NCBI RefSeq assembly: GCF_937616625.2
Contig: NC_065573.1
Span: 7,579,001 to 7,643,000 of the forward strand
Source of the DNA: Mercurialis annua
Lineage: Eukaryota > Streptophyta > Magnoliopsida > Malpighiales > Euphorbiaceae
DNA: 64,000 nt
Direction: 5' to 3'
Numbering within the stretch: position 1 is the first letter of the stretch; the number at the start of each line of letters is the position of its first letter. The notes beneath the pieces were generated by a model. The model had not been told where the DNA came from, searched no databases, and saw nothing but the letters and a program-made list of their open reading frames with translations. The translations under genes and the position numbers were made by a program. Positions 24,781 through 35,667 of the stretch are shown here, piece after piece.

Positions 24781-26563
24781 ATAACACATACCTTATCTAG
24801 ATCAATACCGGTGCGCACACAGTCCTAATGATGCCCATTAGGTAGCATGTTCCAACTAGAAGCCATAATGATAAAACAGTTCGAAATATACGTACAATAT
24901 ATATTTATATATTAAAATAACAATTTACTTAATAAAGCGGTAAATAGTAAGTACAAACTCACAGCTTGCTAATCCACGTGAAAACTCCTGGCAAGCAACC
25001 TAGACTCGGTTCGCCTCAAAAGCACGAACAGTCGACGAGTCTAAACACAAATAAATAATTATTAAAACAAACCCTAACTCTAGAGAGTACTAGACACCAC
25101 ATAGGACTAGCACAAACAACAAGTCAAGGTGAAGCCAACCAGAGTAAACATAGTACTCAATTAATTAATAAACCACACAAGTCAAGTCTATTGAGTTCCC
25201 GCTTTAAAATCCATTTCATAAAATATTATTTAAAACAATTATTAAATAATAAACCAAGTAATTTCCAAATAGTGGATTAGCCGAGTTACCGGTAACTACC
25301 AAACTAACCTCACATGTCGGGTGACCCAAGTCTAACCCGACCCAACCATTTTATCAAAATATAAACCATAGTTTATAATCCCAAGATATGATTTGATAAA
25401 ATAATAATTGCAAGCGGAACTCAATATCCATAAACAAAAGTAACCTTTAGATACCGACTAACTTAACTAAATTAAGTTTAAGAAAACGTCATAAACTCAA
25501 AACGTAGCTTTAGCCAACTTGGCACCTTAAGCCAATAATTCAAAACAATAATTACCCAAGTAATTATTCGATTTAACGATTATAAAACAAGTAACGTTTT
25601 TAAATATAACTTTCAAAACGATTCAATCAAAGTCCACACAACTTTATTCCAAATTGAAAAACGTTAACAATGGGTAGTTTAGAAATCAGAACGATAGTTA
25701 ATCTGCTAAACACAACTCATTATCAAATCCCACATAATATGATAATGAAGTATGGAATACCAAATGTCACAACAGGGAAACCTCATGTTGACATTAAACC
25801 CATAACCAAACCAATAATAATAAGATCATTAAACCAATATCAAACACAAGAGGGAGCACAATTTGCACATGAAAGGCAATCACAATATGAACATCCATGT
25901 TTACACTAAAACACCCAACAATGGCAGCCATGAAACCTATGCTGAAATGGCGAAACCAAAAATCATACAACAACACAAAACCCAATTTGATTATCAACAA
26001 TAAAACAGGTTCACAATGGTAACAGCAAACAATTAAAGGCAGCAACTAAAGGAATAGTAGCAGTCCATAATATCAAAGCAACGATGCAAGAACAATAAGT
26101 CATTCGACATACCGATCGAAGATAACAACGCGAGATGATCCGGAGATGGTATGGCACGGATATGAACGCAAGACAAGGGCCTAAACATCAGAATAACCAT
26201 GCCTAGAAAAATTAATAAACGGCAACCACAACACGTCACAGCGAAGAACCGTACAATGCAAAACTAGGAAGATTGAACGTACCGTATTGAGATTTAAAAT
26301 GTCCAAGAATTTGAGAACGGTAGGGGCTGGTGTGGTGATGAGTATGAACTTACAACGATGCTAAACAACCAGAGAATAACGAATCACGAATCGATAACGA
26401 AGTAAACGAATGAATAATAGTGGAAGGGATGCGAATAACTTACCGAATTCAACGCGATTGCGAATGAAAGAGGAGAGTATGACCTCAGAGTATTTCAGAG
26501 TGTGAGAGTCGGCTAGGGTTTTAGGTAAACGAAATAAAAAGAGTTTGGTCGAGTTATGGGGTC

Positions 26564-26573
26564 TTTTTATAGG
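26564..26573 (-). promoter_or_regulatory. TATA box of the element 2 LTR
   Basis: On the minus strand this reads CCTATAAAAA, followed about 130 bases downstream by GAATTCG-GTAAGT (26449-26438), a good splice-donor consensus. The leader between them is rich in CT (GACTCTCACACTCTG), as in plant 5' UTRs. Confidence 0.6.
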
Positions 26574-26589
26574 CTAGGTCATTAAATTT

Positions 26590-26790
26590 GACAGAGGAGC
26601 GCGACGGGAGGCGCGTTGGACCCATCGCCCCTCAATTCTCAAAGAAAATGCAGTTCAGCATGAGGCACGTTGCGAGGCGCGTTGGTCCCATCGCGCCTTC
26701 CATCGCGCCTTACTCCAAAAAGCTGTTTTTCATGAGGCGCGATGCGAGGCGCGTTTGACCCATCGCGCCCTCTATCGCGCCTCCTCAGAA
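26590..26790 (-). repeat. GC-rich GAGGCGCG(T/A)T repeat cassette in U3
   Basis: About three imperfect units contain GAGGCGCGTTGG(T/A)CCCATCGCGCC or a variant (positions near 26592, 26672 and 26735). They lie just upstream of the TATA box. The sequence is unlike the cassette in element 1, but the placement is the same. Confidence 0.75.
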
Positions 26791-27108
26791 ACACGATCCA
26801 ACCGCACTGTTTTTAGCAAATCCTCTCAGGAACAACATATCCAAACGCCAGCCCGATCCAACGGTGCAATTGGGAGATATAGACGTTTTACTAAAGCATG
26901 ACTGATTTAGAAGGCACACGAACACATCATCGATTATAATCCGGAAACAAATCAAATTAACATTGAAAACTCACACGACACATACGACACATACAAGATA
27001 CAACCCAAACCTCAATCAAAATGTCACACTTGCTAAATCCACCATAAACAATCCGAAACCAAGTCGGGAACACAACGAAACTATGACGGAAAAACACGGG
27101 ATATTACA

Positions 27109-29392
27109 TCTAACCTATTTCTAATATGTACAAAAGATGTGTCAAATATGTATAGTATTTGTATTTGAGTTATATATTTAACACATTGAATATATAACTT
27201 ACGAGTTGTTAAAATTTATCTATAACATTTATTAAAATAAAAAATATGTCACATGCTCTATAAATTGTATAAATTATTTATCAATAATACGTGTTAAGTA
27301 TATATTTATCATGTTTTAATTATATATGAAAGATATATCTAAAATTACATCTTAAAACATATATATTTATATAATATATATTTAAATATTCTTTGAACTG
27401 TGTTTGATATGTATTAATGATGTATTCGAGATGTATCGAAAATGTATAGGAGATTTACCGAAAATATATCTTGAAGGCATTGAGGTACCACCATTGACGA
27501 GAAGACGCATATTAAGGATATATTTTTCATGTATAAATTCTATATTAACAATTTATCTAATAAATACATCTAAAAAACATGTCAAACACGTTTGATGAAT
27601 TAATGTATATTTAAAAATAAATGTATTTGAGTTGTTTCTGACATGTATCTGACATGTATAACATATATATCTGATATGTATTGCAGATGTATCTCGAAGA
27701 CAGTCACATACTATTAATAAAACTTATTGACAAAATATATCTCAAATACATCTATGAAACACGTTTGATACAAAATCTTTTTGTTTTTTGAATCTTATAA
27801 TTATTTAAAATAACAATACAAAAAACAATTTATTCACATATCAAATACATAAATAATACATCTCAAATACATAAATAATACATATAAAATAAAATTTTAA
27901 TAATACATCTATTTATTATGCATCAAATTAGGACGAATTTTTCTAGCAACAAGAAATTAGCATAAGTGAATAGATTCCAACTCTTAAAATCTATATAGCA
28001 CTGATACATATATTGTCCACGTCATGCTTTGTATTTTTCGGTTGCTTCTCCTCAATAATCCCTAATTGCTTTTACTCTTTTCACATCATAACATCATAAT
28101 ACGTGTTCTCCAAATCACCAAACATTACAATAATTGATAAGAGAGATAAAAAAAACATAAATCTAAGAAATAAGAGCTGAACTCAATACTATTCAACAAA
28201 CACTTACAATTATCAGATCAAATCGACATTTGAACAATAGATTTCTACTTAGTTTACCGCAATACATGTGTTTGTTGGGCGAAATGATATTTAATTCATT
28301 TATCATAGCAAATTAATGGAGGAATCTCCTGTGAAAAAATAACAAAGTTACAATATCCCTTTGTCATTCATGATTGTCATCTATGGCAATCCATTAACTT
28401 CTCGCTAAAGATATTGCTGAAATCATAAACTGTAAATAAAAATAAACACGTGAGAGAAGTTAGCAAACAATAATATACTAATAGATATCTCACAATGCAT
28501 AAAAAATAAACATCTCTTAAATATTATAAAAATATTTATAGTAATTTGAGAAGTAGTTGCCATCATCATCACTTAATTAAGAAAAAACTGATAAAAAATC
28601 AAAGATGTACAACTAAATCTAAATGATTATTTAAATAAGATGCACAATTTTAATTGATGGCAGAATTGAAAAAACCTTTACACTAAAATGATATGAAAAT
28701 ATAACTTCAAGGGCATTTTCATAACTTTTTCCAACTCTCCAAATAACTCAGTATTCACACTCATCATTACCATCTTCATCATTAATCTCTACAGCTCTTC
28801 CTCTGTAAGTCAACACAACCCAAAAAGATTTCATCTCTAGACCTTTAAAAAAACTAACAATGGTGGAAAAATAGTATATTTTAATACCCAAGAACCCAAC
28901 CTGTACTTTGCCAATGATTTTGATAGTAATTGTTACTCCTTATTTTTCTATATGGTCTACCCATTTTATAAATTATAATTTAAACGTTAAGCAAAAAAAA
29001 ATAAATTGTTCAAAGTTAGTCAGGATAAGAAGAAAAAAAGTTGATCTACGTAAATTTAAAATTACAGATGTGCATGTCAATGAAAGTAAGAAAAAAAATT
29101 GAAATTTGAAGGTTAAAATAATTACAGTTAATAAAAGAGAGAAAGAAAATAAAAGAATTAGTGAAAATTGGAATGGAGAAGAAGACAACAAATTGTACAT
29201 GTGTTGTTCTTTTATTTATTTTTTCAATTAGATTGCCACATGTAAGGAAAGGAAGAAGTATGTATGTAGTGTAAATAATCACCATTGTTAGCTTATTGAT
29301 GTAAACAAAAATTTAGCATCAATGAAAATAAATAGGTTACTTAGCATATTTGTAATAAAAGCCCGCATATAGCCCACACATGTAATTTTCTC
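27109..29392. other. Right flank of the Mutator-like insertion, no gene recognised
   Basis: AT-rich sequence. Positions 27110-27900 are dense in TGTAT-containing motifs (TTGATATGTATTAATG, TCTGACATGTATCTG). Positions 28360-28440 read on the minus strand contain ATTTACAG and TTTTTTCACAG-GAGATTCC, which look like splice acceptors. Positions 28738-28815 look like a CT-rich plant leader followed by CTCT-GTAAGTC. These may be remnants of captured gene sequence, but no protein domain can be named. Positions 28980-29220 are purine-rich low-complexity DNA. Confidence 0.4.
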
Positions 29393-29401
29393 CCAAACGT
29401 T
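29393..29401 (+). repeat. 9-bp target-site duplication, right
   Basis: CCAAACGTT matches 20971-20979. Joining 20979 to 29402 gives a normal satellite monomer continuing TACAAACGTGACG, the same sequence as the uninterrupted copy at 38526-38546. Confidence 0.65.
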
Positions 29402-31020
29402 TACAAACGTGACGAAACAAATCTAAACGTTTCACCTTTTTAGCGATTAAAGCCAAACAGTTACAAAGTTTATGAAAGAAAACTAAACGTTTTACCTTTT
29501 TAGCGATTTAAGCCAAACGTTAACGTCACAAAACAAATCCAAACGTTTACCCTTTTTAGCAATTTAAGGCAAATGTTTACAAACGTTACAGAACAAATCC
29601 AAACGTTTCTCCTTTTTAGCGATTTAAGCCCAACATTTACAAACGTTACGACACAAATCTAAACGTTTCACCTTTTTAGCAAATTAAGCCAAACGTTTAC
29701 AACCGTTACGAAACAAATCCAAACGTTTCACCTTTTTAACAAATTTAAGCCAAACCTTTACAAACGTTACAAAACAAATCCAAACGTTTTACCTTTTTAG
29801 GGATTTAAGCCAAACATTTAAAACGTTACGAAACCAATTCAAACGTTTAAAACGTTACGAAACAAATCCAAACATTTCACATTTTTAGCGATTTAAGCCA
29901 AACGTTTACAAATGTTACGAAACAAAACCAAACATTTAAAACGTTACAAAAAAAATCCAAATTTTTCCCATTTTTAGCGAAATAAGCCAAACTTTAACAA
30001 ACGGTACAAAATAAATCCAAACATTTCCCCTTTTTAGGAAATTAAGACAAACGTTTACAAATGTTACGAAACAAATCAAAACGTTTTACCTTTTTAGCAA
30101 TTTAAGCCAAACGTATAAAATATTACGAAAGAAATCCAAAAGTTTCACCTTTTTAGCGATTTAAGCGAAACGTTTATAAACGCTACGAAACAAAACCAAA
30201 CGTTTCAACTTTTTAGCGATTTAAGCGAAACGTTTAAAAACTTTACAAAACAAAGCCAAATGCTTACAAACGTTACGTACGTATACCAACGTTTAAAACG
30301 TTTTGATTTGTTTAAAACGTTACGAAACAAATCCAAACGTTTCCCCTTTTTAGAGATTTAAGCCAAACGTAAACAAACGTTACGAACAAATCCAAACGTT
30401 TAGACGAAACAAATCCAAACGTTTCACCGTTTTAGCGATTTAAGCCAAACGTTTACAAAGGTTATGAAACAAAACCAAATGTTTCACCTTTTTAGCGATT
30501 TAAACCAAACGTTTACAAACGTTATAAAACAAATCCAAAAGTTTCACCTTTTTAGTAATTTAAGCCAAATGTTTACAAACTTTACAAAACAAATCCAAAC
30601 GTTTCCCCTTTTTAACGATTTAAGCCAAACGTTTTCACCTTTTTACCAAATTATGCCAAACGTTTACAACCGTTACGAAACAAATCCAAACGTTTCACCT
30701 TTTTTGCGATATAAGCCAAACGTTTACAAAGTTACTAAACAAATCCAAACGTTTCCCTATTTTAGCGATAAAAGCGAAACATTTAACACGTTATGAAACA
30801 AATCCAAACATTTCCTCTTTTTAACGATTTTAGCCAAACATTTACAAACATTACGAAACAAAAAAAAACGTTTACAAATGTTACAAAACATATCCAAGAG
30901 TCTCACCTTTATTAGCAATTTAAGCCAAACGTTTACAAACGCTACGAAATAAAACCAAACGTTTCACCTTTTTAGGGATTTAAGCCAAACGTTTACAAAC
31001 GATACAAAACAAATCCAAAC

Positions 31021-32100
31021 GTTTCCCCATTTTAGCGATTTAACCCAAACGTTTACAAACCTTACGAAACAAATCCAAACGTATTAAACGTTTAGAAACA
31101 AATCCAAACGTTTAACATTTTTAGCGATTTAAGCCAAACGTTTAATTCGTTGCGAAACAAAAACAATTATTTACAAATGTTACAAAACAAAACCAAACGT
31201 TAACAAACATTACATAAGTATACCAACGTGTAAAACGTTTGGATTTGTTTATAACGTTACGAAACAAATCCAAACGTTTCACCTTTTTAGCGATTTAAGC
31301 CAAACGTTTACAAACGTTACGAAACAAATCCAAATGTTTCACCTTTTTAGCGATATAAGCCAAACGTTTACAAACATGACGAAACATATCCAAACGTTTT
31401 CCCTTTTTAGCGATTTAAGCCAAACGTTTACAAAGGTTATGAAACAAAACTAAATGTTTCACCTTTTTAGCAATTTAAGCCAAATGTTTACAAACATTAC
31501 AAAACAAATCCAAACATTTCACCATTTTAGCAATTTAAGCCAAACGTTTACAAATGATACAAAACAAATCCAAACGTTTCCCCATTTTAGCGATTTAACC
31601 CAAACGTTTACAAACCTTACGAAACAAATCCAAACGTATTAAACGTTTAGAAACAAATCCAAACGTTTCACATTTTTAGCGATTTAAGCCAAACATTTAA
31701 TTCGTTGCGAAACAAAAACAATTATTTACAAATGTTACAAAACAAAACCAAACGTTAACAAACATTACATAAGTATACCAACGTGTAAAACGTTTGGATT
31801 TGTTTAAAACGTTACGAAACAAATCCAAACGTTTCCCCTTTTTAGCGATTTAAGCCAAACGTTTACAAATGTTACGAAACAAATCCAAATGTTTCACCTT
31901 TTTAGCGATATAAGCCAAACGTTTACAAACATGACGAAACATATCCAAACGTTTTCCCTTTTTAGCGATTTAAGCCAAACGTTTACAAAGGTTATGAAAC
32001 AAAACTAAATGTTTCACCTTTTTAGCAATTTAAGCCAAATGTTTACAAACATTACAAAACAAATCCAAACGTTTCACCTTTTTAGCAATTTAAGCCAAAT
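31021..32100 (+). repeat. 555-bp tandem duplication within block C
   Basis: GTATTAAACGTTTAGAAAC occurs at 31081 and 31636, and TTTAATTCGTTGCGAAAC, ACATAAGTATACCAACGTG and CATGACGAAACATATCC recur at the same 555-bp offset. The two units run about 31021-31575 and 31576-32100; the second is slightly shorter. The length is not a whole number of 60-bp monomers because of shortened monomers. Confidence 0.85.
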
Positions 32101-32292
32101 GTTTGCAAACGTTACACATCAAATTTTCCCTTTTTAGCGAATTAAGCCAAACGTTTACAAACATTACGACACAAATCCAAATGTTTCAGCTTTTTAGCAA
32201 ATTAAGCCAAACGTTTACAACCTTTACGAAACAAATCCAAACGTTTCACCATTTTAGAGATTTAAGGCAAATGTTTACAAACGATACGAAAC

Positions 32293-32297
32293 AAATC
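32293..32297 (+). repeat. Target-site duplication AAATC, left
   Basis: AAATC precedes the solo LTR and is repeated at 35668-35672. Closing the gap restores the normal GAAACAAATCCAAACATTTC of the satellite. Confidence 0.88.
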
Positions 32298-32489
32298 TGT
32301 AATATCCCGTAAAAATTTTGAATTTATTTCTCGATGAATTTACAGTAATTTTTGGGTTGTTTACGGTATCGTGATGCGATTGGCGGGTTGGGGTATATTT
32401 CGGTTTGGTTTAAAACCCTTTCTATATTTGGTTGACCCATGGGGGTTTGGCCCATGGGCCAAACCAGTATTATTTTCCAAAGCTTGGGC

Positions 32490-32590
32490 TGTCTCGTTTG
32501 AGACCTCAGCAATTTCTTGCTGGTCTCGTTCGAAATCTCAGGTCTCTAACGAGACCCAAGCATGTTTTGCTGGTCTCGTTTGAGACCAGC
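32490..32590 (+). repeat. TCTCGTTTGAGAC palindromic repeat cassette
   Basis: Repeated TGGTCTCGTT(T/C)GA and related ACGAGACC motifs appear, including the inverted repeat GGTCTC-GTTT-GAGACC near 32571-32586, spaced about 50-60 bp. This is the third distinct cassette found near the start of an LTR in this window, in the expected U3 promoter region. Confidence 0.7.
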
Positions 32591-33776
32591 TCTAGGCAGC
32601 GGAGAGGGGCAGTTTCGGACAATCGTATTTCTATTTTTCAAAACCCTTAAATACGTAACTTTCTACCCTAATCTTTTCCCTATACGGCAGACAAACCCTA
32701 GCTTCCATTCCCTTGTTCATTCTCTGAGAAATATTACTGCAATCGTCCCTCAAAGTTATTGTTCCGGTAAGCTTCATTATTCATTAAGTTTCAGTTTTGG
32801 TTTATGAACGGCATTCCGTATTTTTGATCGTTCTCTCTCGTTTCTATATCGAAATTGATTCCGCTTGATCTCAGACGTTCTAGACTCACGTATCTACGAT
32901 TCCCTACCTCAATTTGGCAAAACGGTACGTGATCGACCTCGTTTCAATCGCCGTACGGTTTACCGTTTTGAGTTGTATTTTCTGTCCTGGATTTTATATG
33001 TTGTTGTCGTGTTCCTTTCATTCTATTTGATCTTGATTTTGATGTTATTATTGATTATAAACTCTTGGCTTACGGGTATTAATCGTTTGGCATGATAACT
33101 TGTGGAATCGTAATTGAATCTGGTACGATAATAAATTTGATGTGTGGCTGCCGAATTGTTCTCATGTTGCTGCTGTTAGGTTATGTTTAATGCCTTAGGG
33201 TCATGCCTCTAAGTTGTTTAAATATCTAAGTTTGAATCGTGATTTAAGAAATATGCTCAGTAGATAGAAAAATGGGGTATTGTTGAATTCATACATGGCG
33301 GGGATTTGTGTTGTATGAATGAAGGAGATGGCAAATTTGCCCCTATGATCACCATCATGTTTTTCTCAAAACAACTTAATGCTTAAGGTTAAATTATAAA
33401 TGGATTTTGTTTTAATAATAACTTTCGAATTTCGATTGATTTATAAATTTGTAATTGTAAATAATAAGTGTTACAATTTAAATTAGTATAATTACTCGGA
33501 TAATTATATTTGTTTTCGATTACCAAAGTGGCTAAATTACAATTTAACCCTTGAACATATTTTTTTTAACTTATTAAGTTGTTGGTTATAACTTTATATT
33601 TCATTTTGAAATATAATATCTATATTTAATTTCGATTATCTATTTGTCATGAAATTGGCTAAATTACAATTTATCCCTTGAATATTTTTATAACTTAATT
33701 AAGTGAGTTTTGGTTGGTAACTTTATATTTTGTTTTAATTATAAACAAAAGTAATAAATTTGATTTTTAATATCAA

Positions 33777-33861
33777 ATTGGCTAAAGTACAGTTTAGTCC
33801 CTAAAATGGCTAAAGTACAGTTTAGTCCCTAAAATGGCTAAAGTACAGTTTAGTCCCTAAA
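33777..33861 (+). repeat. 28-bp tandem repeat, three copies
   Basis: The unit GGCTAAAGTACAGTTTAGTC plus CCTAAAAT repeats with starts near 33780, 33808 and 33836. Looser relatives (GGCTAAATTACAATTTA) occur nearby at about 33530 and 33657. It resembles the GGCTAAAA...TTTTAGCC unit of the other solo LTR. Confidence 0.85.
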
Positions 33862-34798
33862 CCTTTATAAACTTAAAATGGTTAAGTTTTGTTTGTAACT
33901 TGGGTTACTTGAAAATGAAGTTATTGAGTTCGGCTTTTAAAATGGATTATTATTTTATCGAATTATTTTATAAATATAAACTCGGGTTTATATTTGATAA
34001 ACGTTTTGAGTCGGGTTAGACTTGGGTCACCCGACAAGTGAGATTAGCTTGGTAGTTATTGGTAAGTCGGCTAACCCATTATTTGAATTTTTTTTTTAAA
34101 GACTTTTAAATAATATTTGTAAATTGGATTTTAAAGCGAGAACTCAATAGACTTGTATTAATTGAATGTTTCTACTTATTGGGTATTTTTGTGTTGTTCT
34201 GAATTGTTTTATTCCAACGTGCTAATTGTGCTAGTCCTATGTGGTGTCTAGTACTCTCTAGAGTTAGGGTCTGTTTTTAATAATCATTTTATTTTTCTAG
34301 ACCCGTCTAGTCTTCGTGCTTCAGAGGCGAACCATGATTAGTTGCTTGCCGGTTATCACGTGGATTAACAAGCAGTGGGTTTGTACTTACTATTTACCGC
34401 TTTATTAAGTAAATTGCTATTTTAAATATTAAATATATATACTGTACGTATATTTCGAACTGTTTTTATATTATGGCTCTTAGTTGGAACATGCTACCTA
34501 ATGGGCATCATTAGGACTGTGTGCGCACCGGTAATGATCTGGGTAAGGTATTTATGGAAATATGGTAACTCGGTGTGAGCATAGCTCTCGGGACCAAATA
34601 GAGTAACTCGGTGTAGCAAAGCTCTCGGGACTCTGGATATGGTGTAAGTGTGGTCAGTGGTAACTCGGTGTAGCTCAGCTCTCGGGACCAGACCTATTGG
34701 AATATGTTTATTATTTAGAATTGTGGATTAGGGTTCCAACTATTATTCGTAATATCGTTATTAAATGTTTTAAACGGTTTTAAAGGTTTTCCACTTGA

Positions 34799-34807
34799 TA
34801 AATGTAA
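34799..34807 (+). repeat. 9-bp target-site duplication TAAATGTAA, left
   Basis: Repeated exactly at 35179-35187. The sister LTR has the empty site: its reverse strand near 24536-24550 reads GATAAATGTAAATAGTG. Confidence 0.92.
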
Positions 34808-35178
34808 GGGTTAATTCCTACAAAAATAACGAACTTTACACGAAGTTTCATTTTAATCATGAACTTTAAAAGTTGTCATTTAAAGGCACGGACTTTCATT
34901 TTGTTTCAAATCTATCGCCAAAGTAAAATCCGGTGTATTTTATCGAACCAAAAATTCCTAATCCTATATACTCTAACTAAAAGATAATAAGATTTAATGT
35001 CGATTTATAATTTGGGTCTTTCATTAATAGTTTATTGAAGAATTTAGTCAACAAAAATACAGTGAAATGATAGATTTGAAACAAAATGAAAGTTCGTGCC
35101 TTTAAAGGGGCAACTTTTAAAGGTTATGATTAAAATGAAACTTCGTGTAAAGTTCGTGAGTTTTTTAGGAATTAACCC
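34808..35178. mobile_element. Mutator-type MITE, 371 bp
   Basis: It has terminal inverted repeats of about 109 bp, opening GGGTTAATTCCTA on both strands and running to AACAAAATGAAAGT / TTTCAAATCTATC, with only scattered mismatches. Only about 150 bp lie between them. A perfect 9-bp duplication (TAAATGTAA) and an empty site in the sister LTR confirm the insertion. It has no coding capacity, so it is a non-autonomous element that needs a Mutator-like transposase from elsewhere. Confidence 0.9.
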
Positions 35179-35187
35179 TAAATGTAA
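35179..35187 (+). repeat. 9-bp target-site duplication TAAATGTAA, right
   Basis: Exact copy of 34799-34807, directly after the AATTAACCC end of the MITE. Confidence 0.92.
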
Positions 35188-35667
35188 ATAGTGGTATAAA
35201 CTCATCTCAGTATATCTGACCCCGTTGTTTTCCCAATTTTTCCCAGGGTTATGATCTGACAGAGTCTGGTGATCTCCGTCATTACTTTCTCGGAGGTTTC
35301 ATTTATTTTAGTAAAACTATCAAACTGTTTTATTCTTAGACCGCAGTAGTTGACTAGACGTCTTTATTTTTATTACAGTTGTTTGCCGGATTGGTCCGAC
35401 TGGATCTATTGCATTAGCATGTTTATACTGTTTATTCTGTTTGTTTTTATGCCATATTGAAGACTCCTAGTGGAACGAGTATTTATAATATTAAATGTTG
35501 AATATTATAACTGCTAGAATTAGGCTGAAGTCTCGGTTGCCCCCGAGCATTGGTTTTCTTGCAGGTTTATTATAATTGTATGTTAACCGAAAGGCTAGCT
35601 ACGGGTTTTGGTACTGCATTACCCATACCCTAGCGCCGGTCACGATTCATGAAAATGGGTCGTGACA

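Larger units (their letters stand above)
21911..27108 (-). mobile_element. LARD-like element 2 (minus strand), 3' half missing
   Basis: On the minus strand this is a complete 5' LTR (27108-24054), an intact tRNA-iMet-type primer site, then about 2.1 kb of interior ending at 21911. The rest of the interior and the 3' LTR are absent. The interior aligns with 11820-14253 of element 1, while the LTR is a diverged relative of the element 1 LTR and close to the solo LTR at 32298-35667. No coding domain is seen. The clean break at 21911 may be a deletion within the host insertion. Confidence 0.75.
24054..27108 (-). mobile_element. 5' LTR of element 2
   Basis: This is a complete LTR of 3055 bp. On the plus strand it runs from TGTCACGACCC at 24054 to GGATATTACA at 27108. 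It shares with the solo LTR at 32298-35667 the repeated CCCGAGAGCTGAGCTACACC motifs (24650-24775 here), which the element 1 LTR lacks. It has a TATA box, a GC-rich repeat cassette and a leader ending in a splice-donor-like site (minus GT at 26443-26442). Frames at 25670-25909, 25794-26045 and 26033-26239 overlap on opposite strands and show no domain. Confidence 0.88.
20980..29392. mobile_element. Mutator-like (non-autonomous) insertion, host of element 2
   Basis: The left end reads GGGTAAATAAC and the right end, reversed, GAGAAAATTAC, so 8 of 11 positions pair. Both ends lead within about 65 bases into an ACAAAAATGCTAA / ACAAATATGCTAA stretch, as expected of decayed long terminal inverted repeats. 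Perfect 9-bp CCAAACGTT duplications flank it. Without the nested LTR fragment it would be about 3.2 kb. No transposase is recognisable. Both flanks of the nested element share dispersed TATGTATCNNATATG-type motifs (21241-21310 and 27110-27740), which suggests they were once one unit. Frames such as 27404-27595 and 28908-29102 have no recognised domain. Confidence 0.55.
29393..32297 (+). repeat. 60-bp satellite, block C
   Basis: This is a direct continuation of block B across the Mutator-like insertion. From 29402 to about 31000 the order of variant monomers follows 5269-6978 and 38530-40140 (GTTTATGAAAGAAAAC, then CCCAACNTTTACAAACG, then the ACGTACGTATACC hairpin monomer). A 555-bp tandem duplication follows at 31021-32100. 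The block ends at the AAATC duplication of the solo LTR. Confidence 0.95.
32298..35667 (+). mobile_element. Solo LTR, same subfamily as the element 2 LTR
   Basis: This 3370-bp sequence (including a 371-bp MITE and its 9-bp duplication) has TGTAATATCCCG...GGGTCGTGACA ends and AAATC duplications on both sides. No interior is present. Relative to 24054-27108 it is in the opposite orientation, and it shares long stretches, for example 34320-34800 with 24540-25030. It has a GGTCTC palindrome cluster (32490-32590), a CT-rich leader ending CCG-GTAAGC at 32767 and a 28-bp triplicate (33777-33861). Frames at 32371-32583, 32432-32650, 32562-32807 and 32865-33095 overlap one another and carry no known domain. 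Confidence 0.92.

Noticed and set aside
25670..26239. Frames 25670-25909, 25794-26045 and 26033-26239 as genes
   Set aside because: They are inside the element 2 LTR, on opposite strands and overlapping, with no recognisable motif.
28973..29285. Hydrophobic minus-strand frames as a membrane protein
   Set aside because: They read the complement of a purine-rich low-complexity tract, which gives runs of F, L, S and I by composition alone.
32371..33095. Overlapping plus-strand frames (32371-32583, 32432-32650, 32562-32807, 32865-33095) as a gene
   Set aside because: They lie inside the solo LTR across its promoter and leader region, overlap in different frames and show no domain.
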